Origin: Cyanophora paradoxa
Taxonomy: Eukaryota > Glaucocystophyceae > Cyanophorales > Cyanophoraceae
Length of the DNA stretch: 64,000 nt
Reading direction: 5' to 3'
NCBI GenBank assembly: GCA_004431415.1
Contig: QPMI01000250.1
Location: forward strand, 53,875 to 117,874
Shown: piece after piece, positions 29,268 to 45,123 of the stretch
Layout: the number at the start of each line of letters is the position of its first letter
Numbering within the stretch: the stretch's first letter is position 1
The notes under the pieces: model-generated
The model's input: the letters and a program-made list of their open reading frames with translations, nothing else
The model's database searches: none
Told to the model about the DNA's origin: nothing
Program-made: the position numbers and the translations under genes

Positions 29268-32200
29268 CTAGTTTGCTGGGGCGGCCGCTGCTGGTTCGGG
29301 TTCGGGGAGCACAGCCAAGGCGATGCGGGGGGCGAGGGCGGTGTGGAGGAAGCGGCAGAGGGCGGGGTCCGTGGCGCGGAGGGCCCCGTCGGGGGCAAGG
29401 AGGTCAGCGACGAGGGCGGCGGCTTCCTCGGCGAGCTCCCAGCCGGCCGCCGCCGCCCCCGCCGCCCCTGCCTCGGCCCCGAGCAGCGCCGCAAGGTCCC
29501 CGAGGGCCCCCCGCCACGCCGCCTCGAGCGGCCCGCGCTCGGCGCCCGCCCGCAACGCCGCCCGCAGCGCCGCGACGCGGCCCTGCAGCGCCGCGACCGC
29601 CCCGCGCCGCGCCTCGACCGCGAGCAGCGCCGGCAGCCCGCCGGGGGCACCGTCCGGCTCTCCAGCCGGCGCCGCCGACGAGGCCGCTCCCGGCGCGGCC
29701 TTCAGGGTCCCCTTGGCGTCCTTCGCTGCCGCAGCGGGAGCCGCGGGGGCGGCCTGCGTCGGCGCGGCGCTCCGGGGGCGCGGAGGCACGGGGCGATGGC
29801 GAGGAGCAGGGTGAGGATGGGCCCTGAAGGAGGCGGCGGGCTGCGCGGCGCGGCGGTCAGGGGTGGCGCGGGGCGGGGGCGGGGCCGTGGCGGCGCGCAC
29901 GGGGAGGCGCGCTTGGCGGGGGCGGGGTCGGGGCGCGGGGCGGGGGCCTCGAGCCAGATGGAGGCAACGTAGGCCGGGGACGGGGCCGCGAAGGGCCGCC
30001 CCGCGGGGTCCGGCAGCTCGTCGAGGCAGCACGCGGCGTAGGCCGGCAGGGCGGCCCGCAGGTAGCGATGCAGGCCGCAGAGCTTGGCCACGGCGGCGTC
30101 CAGGGCGGGGCCGGCCGCCAGCGCCGCCCGCTCCCGCAGCAGCGCGCGCTGATACGCGAGGACGGTGCGGACGGGGAGGTCGCGGGGGGCCTCCCCCTCG
30201 CCCCCGCGCCGCGCCGCCTCGGCCTGCTGCATGTCGGCGACGCAGGCCTCGGGGAGGCCGGCGAGGGGTGCCGGGGCGGCGCCCTCGGGCCCCTCGCCGA
30301 GGCGCTCGAGCTGGCGGGCCATCCCCTCGAGGCGCGCCGCCGCGTCCAGGAACGTCGCCGCCGCCGAGAGCGCCTCCGCCGCGGGGCGCCGCGGCCCGTC
30401 CAGCCGCGCCCCGTGCGCGAGCGCGAGCTCGGCGAGGGCGGCGCGGGCGGCGGCGTGCGGGTGGAATCCCCGCACGACGCTCTCCACGACGGCGATCTGC
30501 AGCGGCTGCGCCACGCTCGCGTGCGCCTCCTCGCTCCCCGTCGCCTCCCCCGGACCGGCGCCCCAGCGGCCGGCCGCCAGCCCGGGCGCCGCGCCGTCGC
30601 GCGCGAGGAGGGCGCGGCGGGCGCGCGCGAGGGCGACGCCGAGGGCGGCCTTGTCCGGGGGCGCGATGTGGAGGGCGCGGCGGGCGCAGGCGGCGGCGTG
30701 GGCGAGGAGGGCGACGGCGGCGTCGAGGTCGCCGAGGGCCGTGAGGGCCGCCCCGCGCCGCACCTCCGCCCGCACCAGCAGCGCCACGTGCGGCACGTAC
30801 ACGCTCGAGAGCTCCCCCGCCTGCCCGCCGCCCCTCAGCGCCCGTGCGGCGGCGGGGCGGGGCGCAGGGCGGACGTAGGAGGGGTCGAGGTCGAGGCCGG
30901 CGGCGGCGGCGCGGGCCTGCAGGAGGGCGACGGCCTCGCCGTAGAGCGCGGCCGCCTCGGCGACGGCCGCCGGCGTCGGGCCGCCCTCGGCCCGCGGGGC
31001 GCAGCGCACGGCGAGGTCCCCCGCGTACAGCAGCGCGCTCGCCGCCGCCGCGTCGTCCACGCCGGCCCCGCGGGCCCGCGCCAGCAGCTCCCCCCTGTAC
31101 GCCGCCAGCGCCTCCTCCCTGCGGCCCCGGCCTCGGCCGCCGGCGAGGTGCGCAGGGGGCGGGGCGGGCGCACGGGCGGCCGAGGAGGACGTCGCACTGG
31201 GCGGCGATGTGCCCGAGGGCGAGCCGCTCGTGCTCCTCTCCGACCCGCCCCGCCTCCTGCGCCGCCCCTCAGCCCCGCGCCCCGGCGCCGGCGGGGGCGG
31301 GGGCGGGGCGGGCCTCGGCGCCGGCGGCGGCCTGGGCGCGGGCGAGGGCGTAGCGGCCCTGTGCGAGGAGGGCCTCCGCGAGGGCGCGCCGCACGCCAAG
31401 CCAGAAGCGCGGACCCAGCGCGAGGGCCGCCCGCGCCTCCAGCTGCCGCGCCGCCGGCCCCAAGGAGGCGGAGCGTGCGCGGGCGCGGCGGCGAGGGCGG
31501 CCCGCGCGCGCTGCAGCTCCTTGCCGCAGAGCAGCGCCACGAGCTCGAGCAGCTGCACCGCCTGCGGCCGGACCTCGCAACCCGGGCGGGGCGCGCGCTG
31601 CGGGGGCGGGGCGCACGCTGGCGGGGCGCCCGCGGCGCGCGTGGGCGGCGGCGAGGCCGGCCATCGCCCGGCAGAGGACCTCCAGCTCCGAGACGCTAAT
31701 CCGCTCTGCGCCGCCCTCAGCGCCCGCCACGCCCCGCCCCGCCCCGCAGCGCCCCCGCGCGGCGCACCCTCGGGAGCCGGCGGCGTCGGGGAGCCGGCGG
31801 CGGCGGGCCGCCCTTGGCGCCGGCGGCGGCCTGCTTGGCGGCCGTCCGCGGCGTTGCCGGCGGGGCCGCCGTCTTCGGGGCGCCGCGGTGCCGGGCTTGC
31901 CGGGGCGGGGCCGGGGCGGCGGGGCCGGGGCGGGGAGGCCGGCCTTGGGGGCGAGCTCGTTGCGGAGGGCGGTGAGGCCCTCCTCCGCCTCCGCGAGGCA
32001 CAGCTCCACCACCGCACCGGCCCCCGTTTCCGCCGGGCCCGCGCCCCCTGCCCTTTCGCCACCCCCTTCGCCCCCGCCGCCGGCGCCGCGGCCGGCTTCC
32101 CCGCGGGGGCGCGGCGGGACGGCCGGCCTGGGCAGGGGTCGGCGGCTTGTTGGGGTCGGCGGCGGCGGAGCGCGGGTAGCCGTCGGGCCCGCGGGCGACG

Positions 32201-35200
32201 GGGTCGACGGCGAGCTCCTGCGTCGCCGCCACCCGCAGCAGCAGCGCCGCCCGCCCCAGCGCCACCCTCGCCGCAAGCCCCGGCCCGTACTGCGCCGCCG
32301 CCCCCGGATTCTGCGGGCGGGCGCGCGTCGGGGAGCAGCGGGGGCCGACGGGCGGGCGGGGCGCACGAGGGGATGGCGACGAGGCGGCGGATGGCGGCCT
32401 CGTTGCCGGCGTCCTCCGGCGGCCGGTCGTTCCGGTACCGCACGCGCGGCCCGCCTGCCGCCGCGCCGGCCCCCGCCGCCGCCCCGCCGGCCGCGCCCGG
32501 GCGGGGGCCTTGGGGCGGCGGGCTGGGCGGGGGCGGCGGGGCGGCGGGGGCGGGGGCCTCGGGGGCGCGGTGGAGGGCGGCGCGGGCCTCGTGGTAGAGG
32601 GCTCCGGAGGGCAGGTCGCGGCCCTCGAGGAGCTCGGCGAGGAGGGCGGCGGCCTCGGCGATGAAGCCGCCCTGCGTGAGGGCCGCGAGCTTGGCGAGCT
32701 TCGCGAGGACGGCGCCCTGCACGTCCCCGCACAGCTCCTCCGCCACGTGCCGCTGCAGCGTCGCCACGGGGAGCGCCTCCGCGAAGTAGCCCGCCTCCAC
32801 CAGCTGCGCCCCGTCACGCCCCGCACCCACGCCCGCCCCGCCCCGCCCGGCCCCGCGCACCGCCGACGAGAGGAAATCGAGGGCCTCGAGGAGGGGGCCG
32901 GCCTTGACGCGCGCCCCGTCCCCGAGCAGGTTCACCCCGGGCCACAGCTGCCGCGGCCGGTGGCCTGCGAACAGGTGCGCCTCCTGCGGGTGCTCCACCG
33001 AGCACTGCCGCCCCGTCGGCCACGGCGATGGCGGCGGCGGCGGCAAGGCGGGGCGGGGCGGGCGGGGCGCACGGAGAAGAGGGCGCGGACGAGGGCGGCG
33101 GCGAAGAGGGCGTGCTGCAGGCGGGCGTGCTCCTGGTCGGCGAGGCAGTGCTTGGCGATGCGGGCGAGGGCGACGGCGGCGAGCAGGCACGGCCCCAGCC
33201 CGAGCGACGCGAGCGGCGCCGGGTGCTTCGCGAGGAGCGCGCGCCACTGGGAGGCGGCGCCGAGGACGCCGAAGGCGGCGTCGACGAGGGCGGCCCAGGT
33301 CTCGTGGGCGCGGCGGGCGAGGCCGTGGGCGAGGTAGAAGTCGGCGAGCTCGCCGAGGGCCTGCAGCAGGAGCGCCGTCTCGCGCTTCTCCCGCAGCACG
33401 CCGATCGCCGTATCGTACGCCACCGCCACCCGCGCGCTCAGCTCCGCCTCGAACCCGAACTCCGCCACCCGCTCCCGCTCCGCCCCGCTCAGCGCCTTCC
33501 CCGCCCGCCGTTCCTCCCCGCCCGCCTCCGTCAGCCCCGCCGAGCTCGCCCGCCGCTCCGACGGCGCCGCAGCCGCCCCCGCGGTGCCCTCCCCCGCAGG
33601 CGCTGCCCCCGGCACTGCCAGCGTCGCCGCCCCAGCCGGGCCGGCCCCGCCCTTCGCCCCGCCGGCGACCGATGCGCGGCGCGCTGCCCCGGGTTGGACG
33701 GCGGCGGCGGCGGCCTCGGCGGCAGCGGCGGCGGCGGCGGCCTCGGCGGCGGCGAGCTGCTGGCGGCGGCGGCGCGGGTGCGGGCGGTGGAGAGGGCCTT
33801 GGTGAAGGAGGCGAGGAGGGCGCGGGCGGTGACCAGCGCGTCCACTGCCGTCGGCCGGTCCCGCTCGTGCTCGCTCAGCATCTGCCCCGCCCGTCACGCC
33901 CCTGCGCGACGCGAGCGGGGCGGGCGGGGGCGGGCCTTGGCGAGGGCGGCGGCGGCCTCCTGGGCGGCGGCGAGGCGGCCGGCCTCGATGCGGCGGGCGA
34001 GGTCGGGGAGCTGCACGCCCCCACCATCCGCTTCATCTTCTCCTCCTCCAGCCGCGCCAGCACCTTCCGCGCCGCCTCGTGCCCGCCTGCCCCCGCCCCG
34101 CCCCGCGTCGCCCCCGGGGCGGCCCGGGCGCGGCGGGGAGAAGGGGGCGCACGAGGAGGGGCCCCTCGGCGAAGCGGCCGCCGGTGAGGGCCATCGCCTC
34201 GCGCACGAGGCCGGGCACGTGGCCCAGCCGCCCCTCCTCCACCAGCACTGCGCGCCCCGCTTGGGCCCCGCGGCGCGGGGTCGGGGCGGGGCGGGCGCAC
34301 GGGCGCAGCAGAAGCCGAAGGCGTCGCGGCAGAGGTCGACGTCGAGCTCTCTCGCCGCCTGCAGCCAGGCCCCCGCCGCGCCGCTCGCCCCCGGCTCGCC
34401 CTCGTCGCCGGCGCGGCGGGAGAGCTTGGACGTGCGCCCGGCGCGGGTGCCGGCGCTCTTCGTGCTCGCCAGGCTCTTCTTTGAGGCGTCCCCCGCGAGG
34501 GTGCGCCCGCCCTCGGGGCCCCCCTCCGCCGGCCCCGCCCCGCCCTCCGGGGCCACCGTCACCCGCAGGCCGGCGAGGTCGAAGGCGCGCTGCCACAGGA
34601 GGCGGCCCCTGGACGGCCCCGGCGCCCCGGCCGCCGCCTGCTGCTGCTGCGCCGCCCGCAGCAGCTCCAGCACGCAGCCGGCCACAACGTGCACGCCCCG
34701 CCACGCTTCTGCCCCCTCGGCCGCTGCCCGCCCCGCACTCAGCCCGTGCTGCGCGCGGCGCGGCGCGCGGCTCACCGGGGACGTGCGGCGCGGGCGCAGC
34801 CGGCGACGCGGCGGGCGCCGCGGACGCGGGGGCGTGGCCGTGCTTGCCGGGCGCTGGGGAGGTCGAGCGCGAGGCAGTGGCGGAGGCGGCGGGGGCGGCA
34901 GCCGGGCCGCTCTTCTGCTGGAGGCGGGCGAGGGCGCGGGCGGAGCGAAGACGCGGAAGGTGGCGCGCGCGGCGTTGAGCCACGCGCGGAGCGCGTTCTG
35001 CAGGTGGGCCACGCCCCGCTCCGCTGCGCCAGCACCACCGCCCGGGCCAGGCACGCGAGGGAGCCCCCCGGCGGGCCGCCCTCCTCCTCTCCGGGAGCGG
35101 CCCCGCGGAGCGCCGGCCTTCGCCGTGCCAGCCGCCGGCTTGGCGCCCGCCGGCGCCGGCGGCTGCTTGGCGGCAGCGGGGGCGCCGGGCTTGGCGGCCG

Positions 35201-38200
35201 CGGGGCCGTCGGCGGGGGCGGGGCCGGGGGCGCGGTCTCGCGGGAGAAGTGGAGCTGGGCGCGGGAGAGCTCGAGGAGGGAGCGCCAGCGGAGGCTCCCG
35301 TCCCGCGCCGCCCGAAAGTGCGCGCGCCGGCGCCCGCGCAGCAGCGGCGGCGGCAGCAGCGCCACCAGCTGCTCCAGCTGCCCCGCCTTCATGTCCCCCA
35401 CCAGCGGCGCCCCCGCCGCCCGCCCCCGCCCCGGCCCCGGCCCCGCCGGCTGCCCCCGGGGCCGGCGCCGCCTCCTTGGAGCCCTTCTTGGGGGCGGGGC
35501 CGGGGCGGCGGGGGCGCTGGGGTCGGGCGGGGGCGCGGGGACGCGGGCGAGTATCTCGGCCTCGGCGGCGACGCTGAAGGCACGCTTGAAGTCGCGGAGA
35601 GCGGCTGCGGCCCAGGGCTCGACCTGCGCGGCCTGGCCGGCGGCGAGGGCCTGCTGGCAGACGAGGGCGGCGAGCTCGAGGAAGCGCGGGTGCGCCACGC
35701 CCGCCTTCGTGACCTCTGCCATAGCCGCCTCACCGCCCCCCGCGTGCAGCTGGCCCCCGCCCCCGTCGGCCCCCGGCGCAGGGCGCGGCGGGGCGGGGCG
35801 GGGCGGGGCGGCGCACGGCACGCCAGACGTCGAGGGCGAGGCGGTCACCAGAGGGTGCCCGGGCGGCCGCCAGCTCGGCCCCCTCGGGCCCCAGGGAGGC
35901 CACGTACTCGCCGAGCGCCTCCGCCTCTCGCTCCGCCTCGCGCCAGCCCTCCGGCTGGGCCCTTCCCCTGCGGCGCCGCCTCGGCGGGCGGCGACGGGCG
36001 GGGCGCGGAGGGGCGCACCGGGGCGGGGCAGGAGCTCGAGGGCGGAGCGGGCGAGGGCGGGGAGGGCGGCGGCCTCGCCGGCGGCGGCGGCGGCGAGGAG
36101 GAGGTAGTAGGAGAAGCGGGCGGTGGCGCGCAGGAGGTCGGGCCGGGCGGCGACCTCGGCCGGCGGCAGGGCGGCGGCGGCGGCGCGGCACTCGAGGAGG
36201 GCCTGGAGGAGGTGGCGCGGGGGCCCCGCGGGGAAGGCGGCGAGGAGCGGGGCGAGGAGGCGGTATGCCTGGAGGAGGGCGTCGGCGGTGAGGGCGTGGT
36301 CCCGCAGCGCCCCGCTCGCCCGCAGCGCCATCAGCAGCTTGTTCGCCGCCTTCAGGCGCCCCACCTGCTCCCCCATCGCCCCGCCCCGCCCCGCCCCGAA
36401 CCCGTCCTCGGGGCCGGCGAGGGGCCGCTCGACGGGGCTGTTGGCGGCGACGGCCATGAGGACCTGGGCGAGGACGCGCACGAGGGGGCCCGGCATCTGC
36501 GAGACGAGCGGCTGCGAGAGCCGGTGCGCCACCGCGGGGTTCAGCTTGTGCAGCGGCGCCTCCGCCTTCGCCGACACGAGCGTCTCGTACAGCACCTGCC
36601 CCGCGTCGGCCCCCGGCGCCGGCGGGGTGCGGGCGCGGGGGCACCTGGGCGGCGCGGCGGAGGGGCGGGGTGGCCCCCAGGCGGTTGGCCTGGAGGGCGA
36701 GGTAGCCCCAGCAGAAGAGGAGCGGCAGCGGGTGCAGGGCGACGATCGCCGGGCTCCCCGTCTCCCCGATGCCCCCGGGGCACGCCCCCCGCGCGTCGTG
36801 CGCCCCGAAGGCGAACGCGTACGCCTCGTTGGGGGTCAGGCCCCGCACGAAGAAGGGGCCGGCCCGCCCGAGGCCCCGGGGGCCGGCGGGGAGGGGCAGG
36901 AGGGAGCCGGTGCCGGCGAGCTCGGTGTTGTTGAGGCTGACGGCGATGCCCGAGCCGGCCGCCTTCCCGTAGAGCGCCACCGCCGCCGCCGCCGCCTTCC
37001 CCTCGTACCCGACCCCCCGCACCGCCACCGCCGTCGGCGTCCGCAGGAAGAGCCGCGGCGGGGGCGGCGCGGCGAGGCGCCCGCCGGGGCCGGCGCCACG
37101 AGGGCGCGCAGCAGGGCCGCCTCCTCCGCGGCCGCCGCCTCGAGCGCCGCCGCCGCCTCCTCGAGCGCCGCCACCTGCTCCTTCCCCGTCCTGCGCCCCT
37201 GGCCTCGCACCCCACGCGCCGCGGCGCCCGGCGGGGCGGGGCGGGGCGGGGCGGGCGGGGCGCACTTGCGGAAGGGGGCGAGGGACATGAGGAGGACGGC
37301 GCGCTGGTAGGCGTTGTGGCCGCACTCGCGCAGGAGGCGGGCCTCGGCGGCGGCGCCCGGGCCGGCGTCGGAGCGGACGTCGTCGATCTCGGCGGCGGCC
37401 GCCTCCTCGAGGCGGCGCCGCTCCTTGTCCGTGATCGCCCCGTACACGTCCTGCATCGCCTCCCGCCGGCCCCGCTCCGCCTCCCGCCGCTCGTGCCGCC
37501 GCAGCAGCGCCTCCCGCGCCGCCCTTGCCGCCAGGGCGAGCTCGCAGCGGTACAGCCGCGCCAGCAGGTCCACGTGCTCGCACCACAGGCCCTCCTCCCC
37601 CTCCTGCCCGTCCTCCGCCCCCGCCCCCGCCAGCTCCTCCGCGGCCACGCCCTCCGCCCCGCCCTGCCGGCCGGCTCGGAGGCGCGGGGCGGTCCGGGGG
37701 GCGGGGTGGGGACCTTGTGCGGGGGCGCGGGGGCGGCGGCGAGGGCCTCGTGGAGGGCGCGGAGGGCGAGGGGCCGGGGCGCGGCCGTCACGGAGGCGAG
37801 CGTGGCGCCGTGCTCCTCCGCCCACTCGGCGCGGTGGGCGTCGAGGGCGTCGAGGGCGGGGCGGAGGGCCTGGGCGGCGCGGCTGTAGCGCCCGGCGTGC
37901 TCGTGGAGGGCGGCGAGGCGGGCGGCTACGCCGACGAGGAGCTCGACGTCGTCGACGCCGGCCCCCAGCAGCGCCCCGTACACCGCCGCCACCAGCTCCG
38001 TCGCCAGCCCCAGCGCCCCGACCTCGCCCCCGCCCTCCGCCCCCACCGTCGCCGCCCCCGTGAGGGCGCCGATGGAGGCGGCGGCCTGCGGGGCGAGGAG
38101 CGGGGCGGTGGGGTCGGGGTAGAGGGCGCCCTGGGCGCGCCAGGCCTCCTCGAGGGAGGCGAGGAGCTGGCGGCAGTTCAGCCACACGTTCAGCGTCGCG

Positions 38201-40018
38201 TCCACCAGCATGTCCTGCCGCTCCCGGATCGCGCCCCCGGCCAGCCCCTCCCGCAGCAGCCGCCCCAGCCGCCCCAGGTCCGCCGCCCGGTCCGCCGACA
38301 CGTGCTGCAGCTCGTACAGCCGCCACACCAGCTCCGCCTCCCACCGCAGCGTCTCCCCGCGCGCTGCCGGAGACTCAGCGCGGGGCCCCGGGGGCGGGGC
38401 GGGGCGGGCCGCACGGTGCGCGTCGGCCTCGCGGCCCGGGGCGAGGCGGGCGAGGAGGAGCGGGGCGAGGGCGGCGACGGTGGCCCACTCCTCGGCCCCG
38501 TAGGCGGCCTTGAGGAGGGCGACGTGGGCCTCCAGCGGGGCCCCCGCCATCGCCCGCCCCGCCTCCTCCTCCGTCACCTCCGCCGGGCCCGCAGCCTCCG
38601 GCCCCGCCGGCCCCGCCGCAGCCGCAGCCGCCCCCGCCCCCGCCCCCGCCTTGGCGGTGCCCTTGCCGTCCTTGGCCTCCTTCGCGGGGGCGGCGGCCTT
38701 TGCGGCTGGGGCGGGGGCGGCGGGGGCGGCGGGGAGGGGGAGGCCGGCGGCGTGGCGCTGGTTGTAGTAGAGGGTGAGGGTGTGGGCGTGCGGGGCGAGG
38801 AGCTGCTCGGCCATGGCGAAGAGGGCGCGGACGGCCTCGCGGCGCTCCTGCGGGGGCGGCGCGTGGCGCAGGACGCGGCCGAAGGAGTCCGGGAGGGCGA
38901 AGGCGAGCGGGGTGAGCTTGTCGGGGGCGGAGGCGAAGAGGGCGGCGTGGGCGTCGGCGAGGGCCTTGGCGTCCTTGAAGAGCCCCGGCATGCTCCCGAA
39001 GCGGAAGACCCGCAGCCGCAGCTGCCACGCCCCCGCCGCCAGCGCCGCCGCGTCCTCCGGCGACACGGGCATGATGTCCGTGCGGAGGAGCCCCTCGAGC
39101 TCCTCGAGCTTGCGGAGGCAGAGCTCGCACCACTTCAGCGCGTGCGGGTAGGCGCGCAGGTCGTCGTAGCAGCGGGCGACGAGGGTGTAGAGGCGCACGC
39201 GCCAGGGGAGGTAGCGGGTGTTGAGGAGCGCGGCGCTCGACTCCATGGCGAGGGCGGCCCAGAGGGCGAACTCGACGACGTCCTTGGCGTACGGCAGCGT
39301 CACCAACGGCTCGTACACCGCCTCCATCGCCACCGTCACGTTGTACACCCGCCACGCCAGCTCCTCGTGCGCCACCGCCAGTTCCCCCGCCGCCCGCAGC
39401 TGCGTCAGCGCCTCCAGCAGCGCCCGGAACGTCGACGCCCGCTTGACCCGCACGTCCCCGAGCAGCGCCAGCCCCGCGTTACACCGCGCCGCCCCCGTCA
39501 TCGCCACCACCTGCCCGCCGCGCGCTCATCCCCCGCCCCGCCACGGCCGCCCCAAGGGGGGCGCACCCGCTGCTCGAGAGCCGGCCCCTCGCCCGTCGCG
39601 GTCTTGTCCTGCTCGAGCGCCTGCAGGCAGGCAGCATAGCACTTGTCATGGGCGAGCCGGTACTGCCGCTGGTCCTCGAGCCGCTGCCCGAGCTTCAGCA
39701 GCTCCGCGCGGAACGCCGTCGGCTGGAGCTTCTCCTGCGAGGGAGACTAAGCCGACGTAGCGCTCGAACGAGGAGCGTCGAGACCTGGAGAGTTCCGAGA
39801 GCCTTGTCGATCGGCAGCGTCGCCGTGCTGGGGGGCGGGAGCGCGTCTGCGGGGTTTGCGCGGCCCAGAAACTGCGCCAGAGCTTCGCGGGCATCAGACG
39901 CGGCCAGAGGTTCCGGAGTTTAGGTAAGCTCATGCTCACGCTTCGGAGGCGGCCTCAGCTGCCGCAGTACCGCCGGGTCAAGCACGTCGTCGAGGCCAGC
40001 CACCGCTGGCGCGGGCAT
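29268..40018 (-). CDS. CFAP54: CFAP54-like central-pair (C1d) flagellar protein
   Basis: A roughly 10.7-kb gene with about 20 short introns encodes a protein near 3,000 residues. The start is MPAPAVAGLDDVLDPAVLRQ at 40018, then LQPTAFRAELLKLGQRLEDQ spliced to VVAMTGAARCNAGLALLGDV. TPR-like helices follow (VAHEELAWRVYNVTVAMEAV, YPHALKWCELCLRKLEELEG). Mid-protein a fibronectin-III-like segment (about 37080-36680) carries AGTGSLLPLPAGPRGLG, FFVRGLTPNEAYAFAFGAHD and GIGETGSPAIVALHPLPLLF. These resemble the CFAP54 family motif around LxPNExYxFAxxAY and GIGET. The last exon ends EPEPAAAAPAN at 29268. CFAP54 is needed for assembly of the C1d projection of motile axonemes. Codon use is extreme (about 80% GC; Ala and Gly dominate). 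Long open frames on the other strand are shadows. CFAP46-like TPR proteins are the main alternative. Confidence 0.72.
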
Positions 40019-40190
40019 CCTGCTAGCTGATGTTTCTGCTAGCTTCTTGCGCTTGTTCTTGTGCTCCGCATGTGGGAAAAGAGAGGCGCACTAAAGCGTT
40101 CTAAACACTGTACTCCCCCTCCGCACAACTTTGAAAGCAGTGGCATCTCGGACGGGCAGCAGATCGAGCTGAAGCAGCCGGAAAAACCAC
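40019..40190. promoter_or_regulatory. Putative bidirectional promoter, CFAP54-like / F-box gene
   Basis: A 172-bp interval between divergent start codons, AT-richer than the genes on either side. No canonical core element is identified. Confidence 0.35.
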
Positions 40191-41152
40191 ATGCAGGCAG
40201 AAGAGGGGCAGTCCTGCCCGATCGCCTCTCTGCCGGACAGCCTGCTTCTACACATTTTCAAGTTCGCCGCCAGCCATGTCCACGAGCTCCTTGCATGCCG
40301 GGCGGCATGTCAGTTATTCAGAAGGATCATCGGCGACGCTGCGGAGCTTTGGCGGGTTGTCGCTCTGCCGGTCGTTGTGCCAGTTTTTGGTAGCACGTCC
40401 CGTGCGCGCTGCAGCCTCGGTGACGACGGCGCGGGGCTCCATGCGGTGATGCAGACTGGCAAGAACCGCAAAAAGTCGAAGATCGAGCTGACCTCGTCGT
40501 GCGGCGGATCGCTCTTGGCGCTGCTGCGTCGTGCGGCGGAGGCTGGCAACCCCTCGGCCCTGCTCTCGTTGAGCCTCATTTACGAAGTCCGTATTTTGCG
40601 CCGGTACATATCCTTGCTTTTTGATTTTGTATGCAGCACGGCTCGCCGCTCGTCAGCAGGAGCATTGATAAAGCGATTGGTTCGCCGGAGCCAGAACCAC
40701 TTCTGGACAAAGCGCGATCTGAAGTTAAACATACATCGCAGAGCTGGCCATGCAAGCTGCTGAACAGGGGGACGCTGCGGCATGCTGCCGTGTGGGGCGT
40801 CTCCTGCGGAGCGTGGGCGGCCGGAACGAGGAGGCCTTCAGGTTCGGCGCAGCGTCAAGTGGTTGTCGCGCACTCGAGACTCAACCCCGTCGCCTCAGGT
40901 TCGTCAAGCTCGCTGCCATGAAGGAGTCGATCGAGGTGCACCCCGCCCTGCCCCCCTCGCGGACCGCCGCCGACGCCTGCCCGCCAGGCCGCTCTTCTCC
41001 TTGCGGAGCTCTATGATGGGGGGATTGGGACCGAACCAGACTACCGCGCCGCCGGCGTTTGGCTTCTTAAGGCTCACCAGCAGGCCTCCCACTGCGATGA
41101 CAATGATGTGACGCCTCCGCGGCAGCGTCGCCGCACCCTCACTATGTTCTGA
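40191..41152 (+). CDS. F-box protein with Sel1-like repeats
   Basis: The start MQAEEGQSCPIASLPDSLLL is at 40191. An F-box spans residues 14-57 (LPDSLLLHIFKFAASHVHEL to DAAELW), the module that binds Skp1 in SCF ubiquitin ligases. Sel1/TPR-like units follow: LLRRAAEAGNPSALLSLSLI, after introns AMQAAEQGDAAACCRVGRLL then NEEAFRW, and a final unit ALLLAELYDGGIGTEPDYRA ending WLLKAHQQA. The stop is at 41152 (RRRTLTMF). F-box plus Sel1 is a known architecture in plants and algae; the repeats would bind the substrate. Exon borders at 40600-40745 and 40895-40990 are approximate, and a frame change near 40985 may be another one-base error. Confidence 0.75.
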
Positions 41153-41601
41153 TGCCGCACTCCTCCTTCAACCCGACCCCCCCCCCGCCCCCCCCCATCC
41201 ATCCCCGCCCCCCCTCCCCCCTCGCCGCCCCGCCCGCTCAAGCTCGACCCCGCTGTTCAACCGTACCACCAGGACCAATCCTCTGCCCCTGCTCCTCGAG
41301 CTCGAGCTCTGCCTTCAAAGCTAGCCTAGTATTAGTTTCTGGATTGTGTTTACGGCCGCCCGGCCCATCTGGAGTTGTTGTGCCGAAAAATGTACAGCTT
41401 TACCCCGAGTCGGTGCTTGGCTCTGTTGGTGTGCGTCACGGCGTTTCGGGGGCTATTATTGCATACACTAGAACTATAATAAAGAGCACATCATCATGGC
41501 ATCGGTGGTGGGCCGGCCCTATAAGCCACGTGCCGCCCTGGGGATTGGGCGACCGCGGAAACGGAGCGTGGGCCGGCCAGCTTGGCAAGGGGTTGTCATG
41601 C
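41153..41601. other. Convergent 3' intergenic region
   Basis: About 450 bp between convergent genes. The first 70 bp are C-rich low complexity and the rest is unremarkable. No gene seen. Confidence 0.6.
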
Positions 41602-45020
<3,419 letters not shown>

Positions 45021-45123
45021 TGCGTTGTAAAACCTCGCGGAGCGAGGGCGAACAGAGGTACGAAAGAAGAGCCCTCTTTTTTTCGAGGGCGGGTACAGGC
45101 AATCGAAGCGAAGAGCGGCAGGC
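45021..45123. promoter_or_regulatory. Putative bidirectional promoter, helicase / PRMT3-like gene
   Basis: A 103-bp interval between divergent ATGs with a short T-run (TTTTTTT near 45077) and no TATA box. Inferred from gene arrangement. Confidence 0.4.

Noticed and set aside
29264-39639. Many very long ORFs on the strand opposite to and in alternative frames of the CFAP54-like gene
   Set aside because: At about 80% GC stop codons are rare in all frames. These frames are Arg/Gly/Pro-rich low complexity without motifs, while the minus-strand exons join into a protein with recognisable TPR-like and FN3-like segments.
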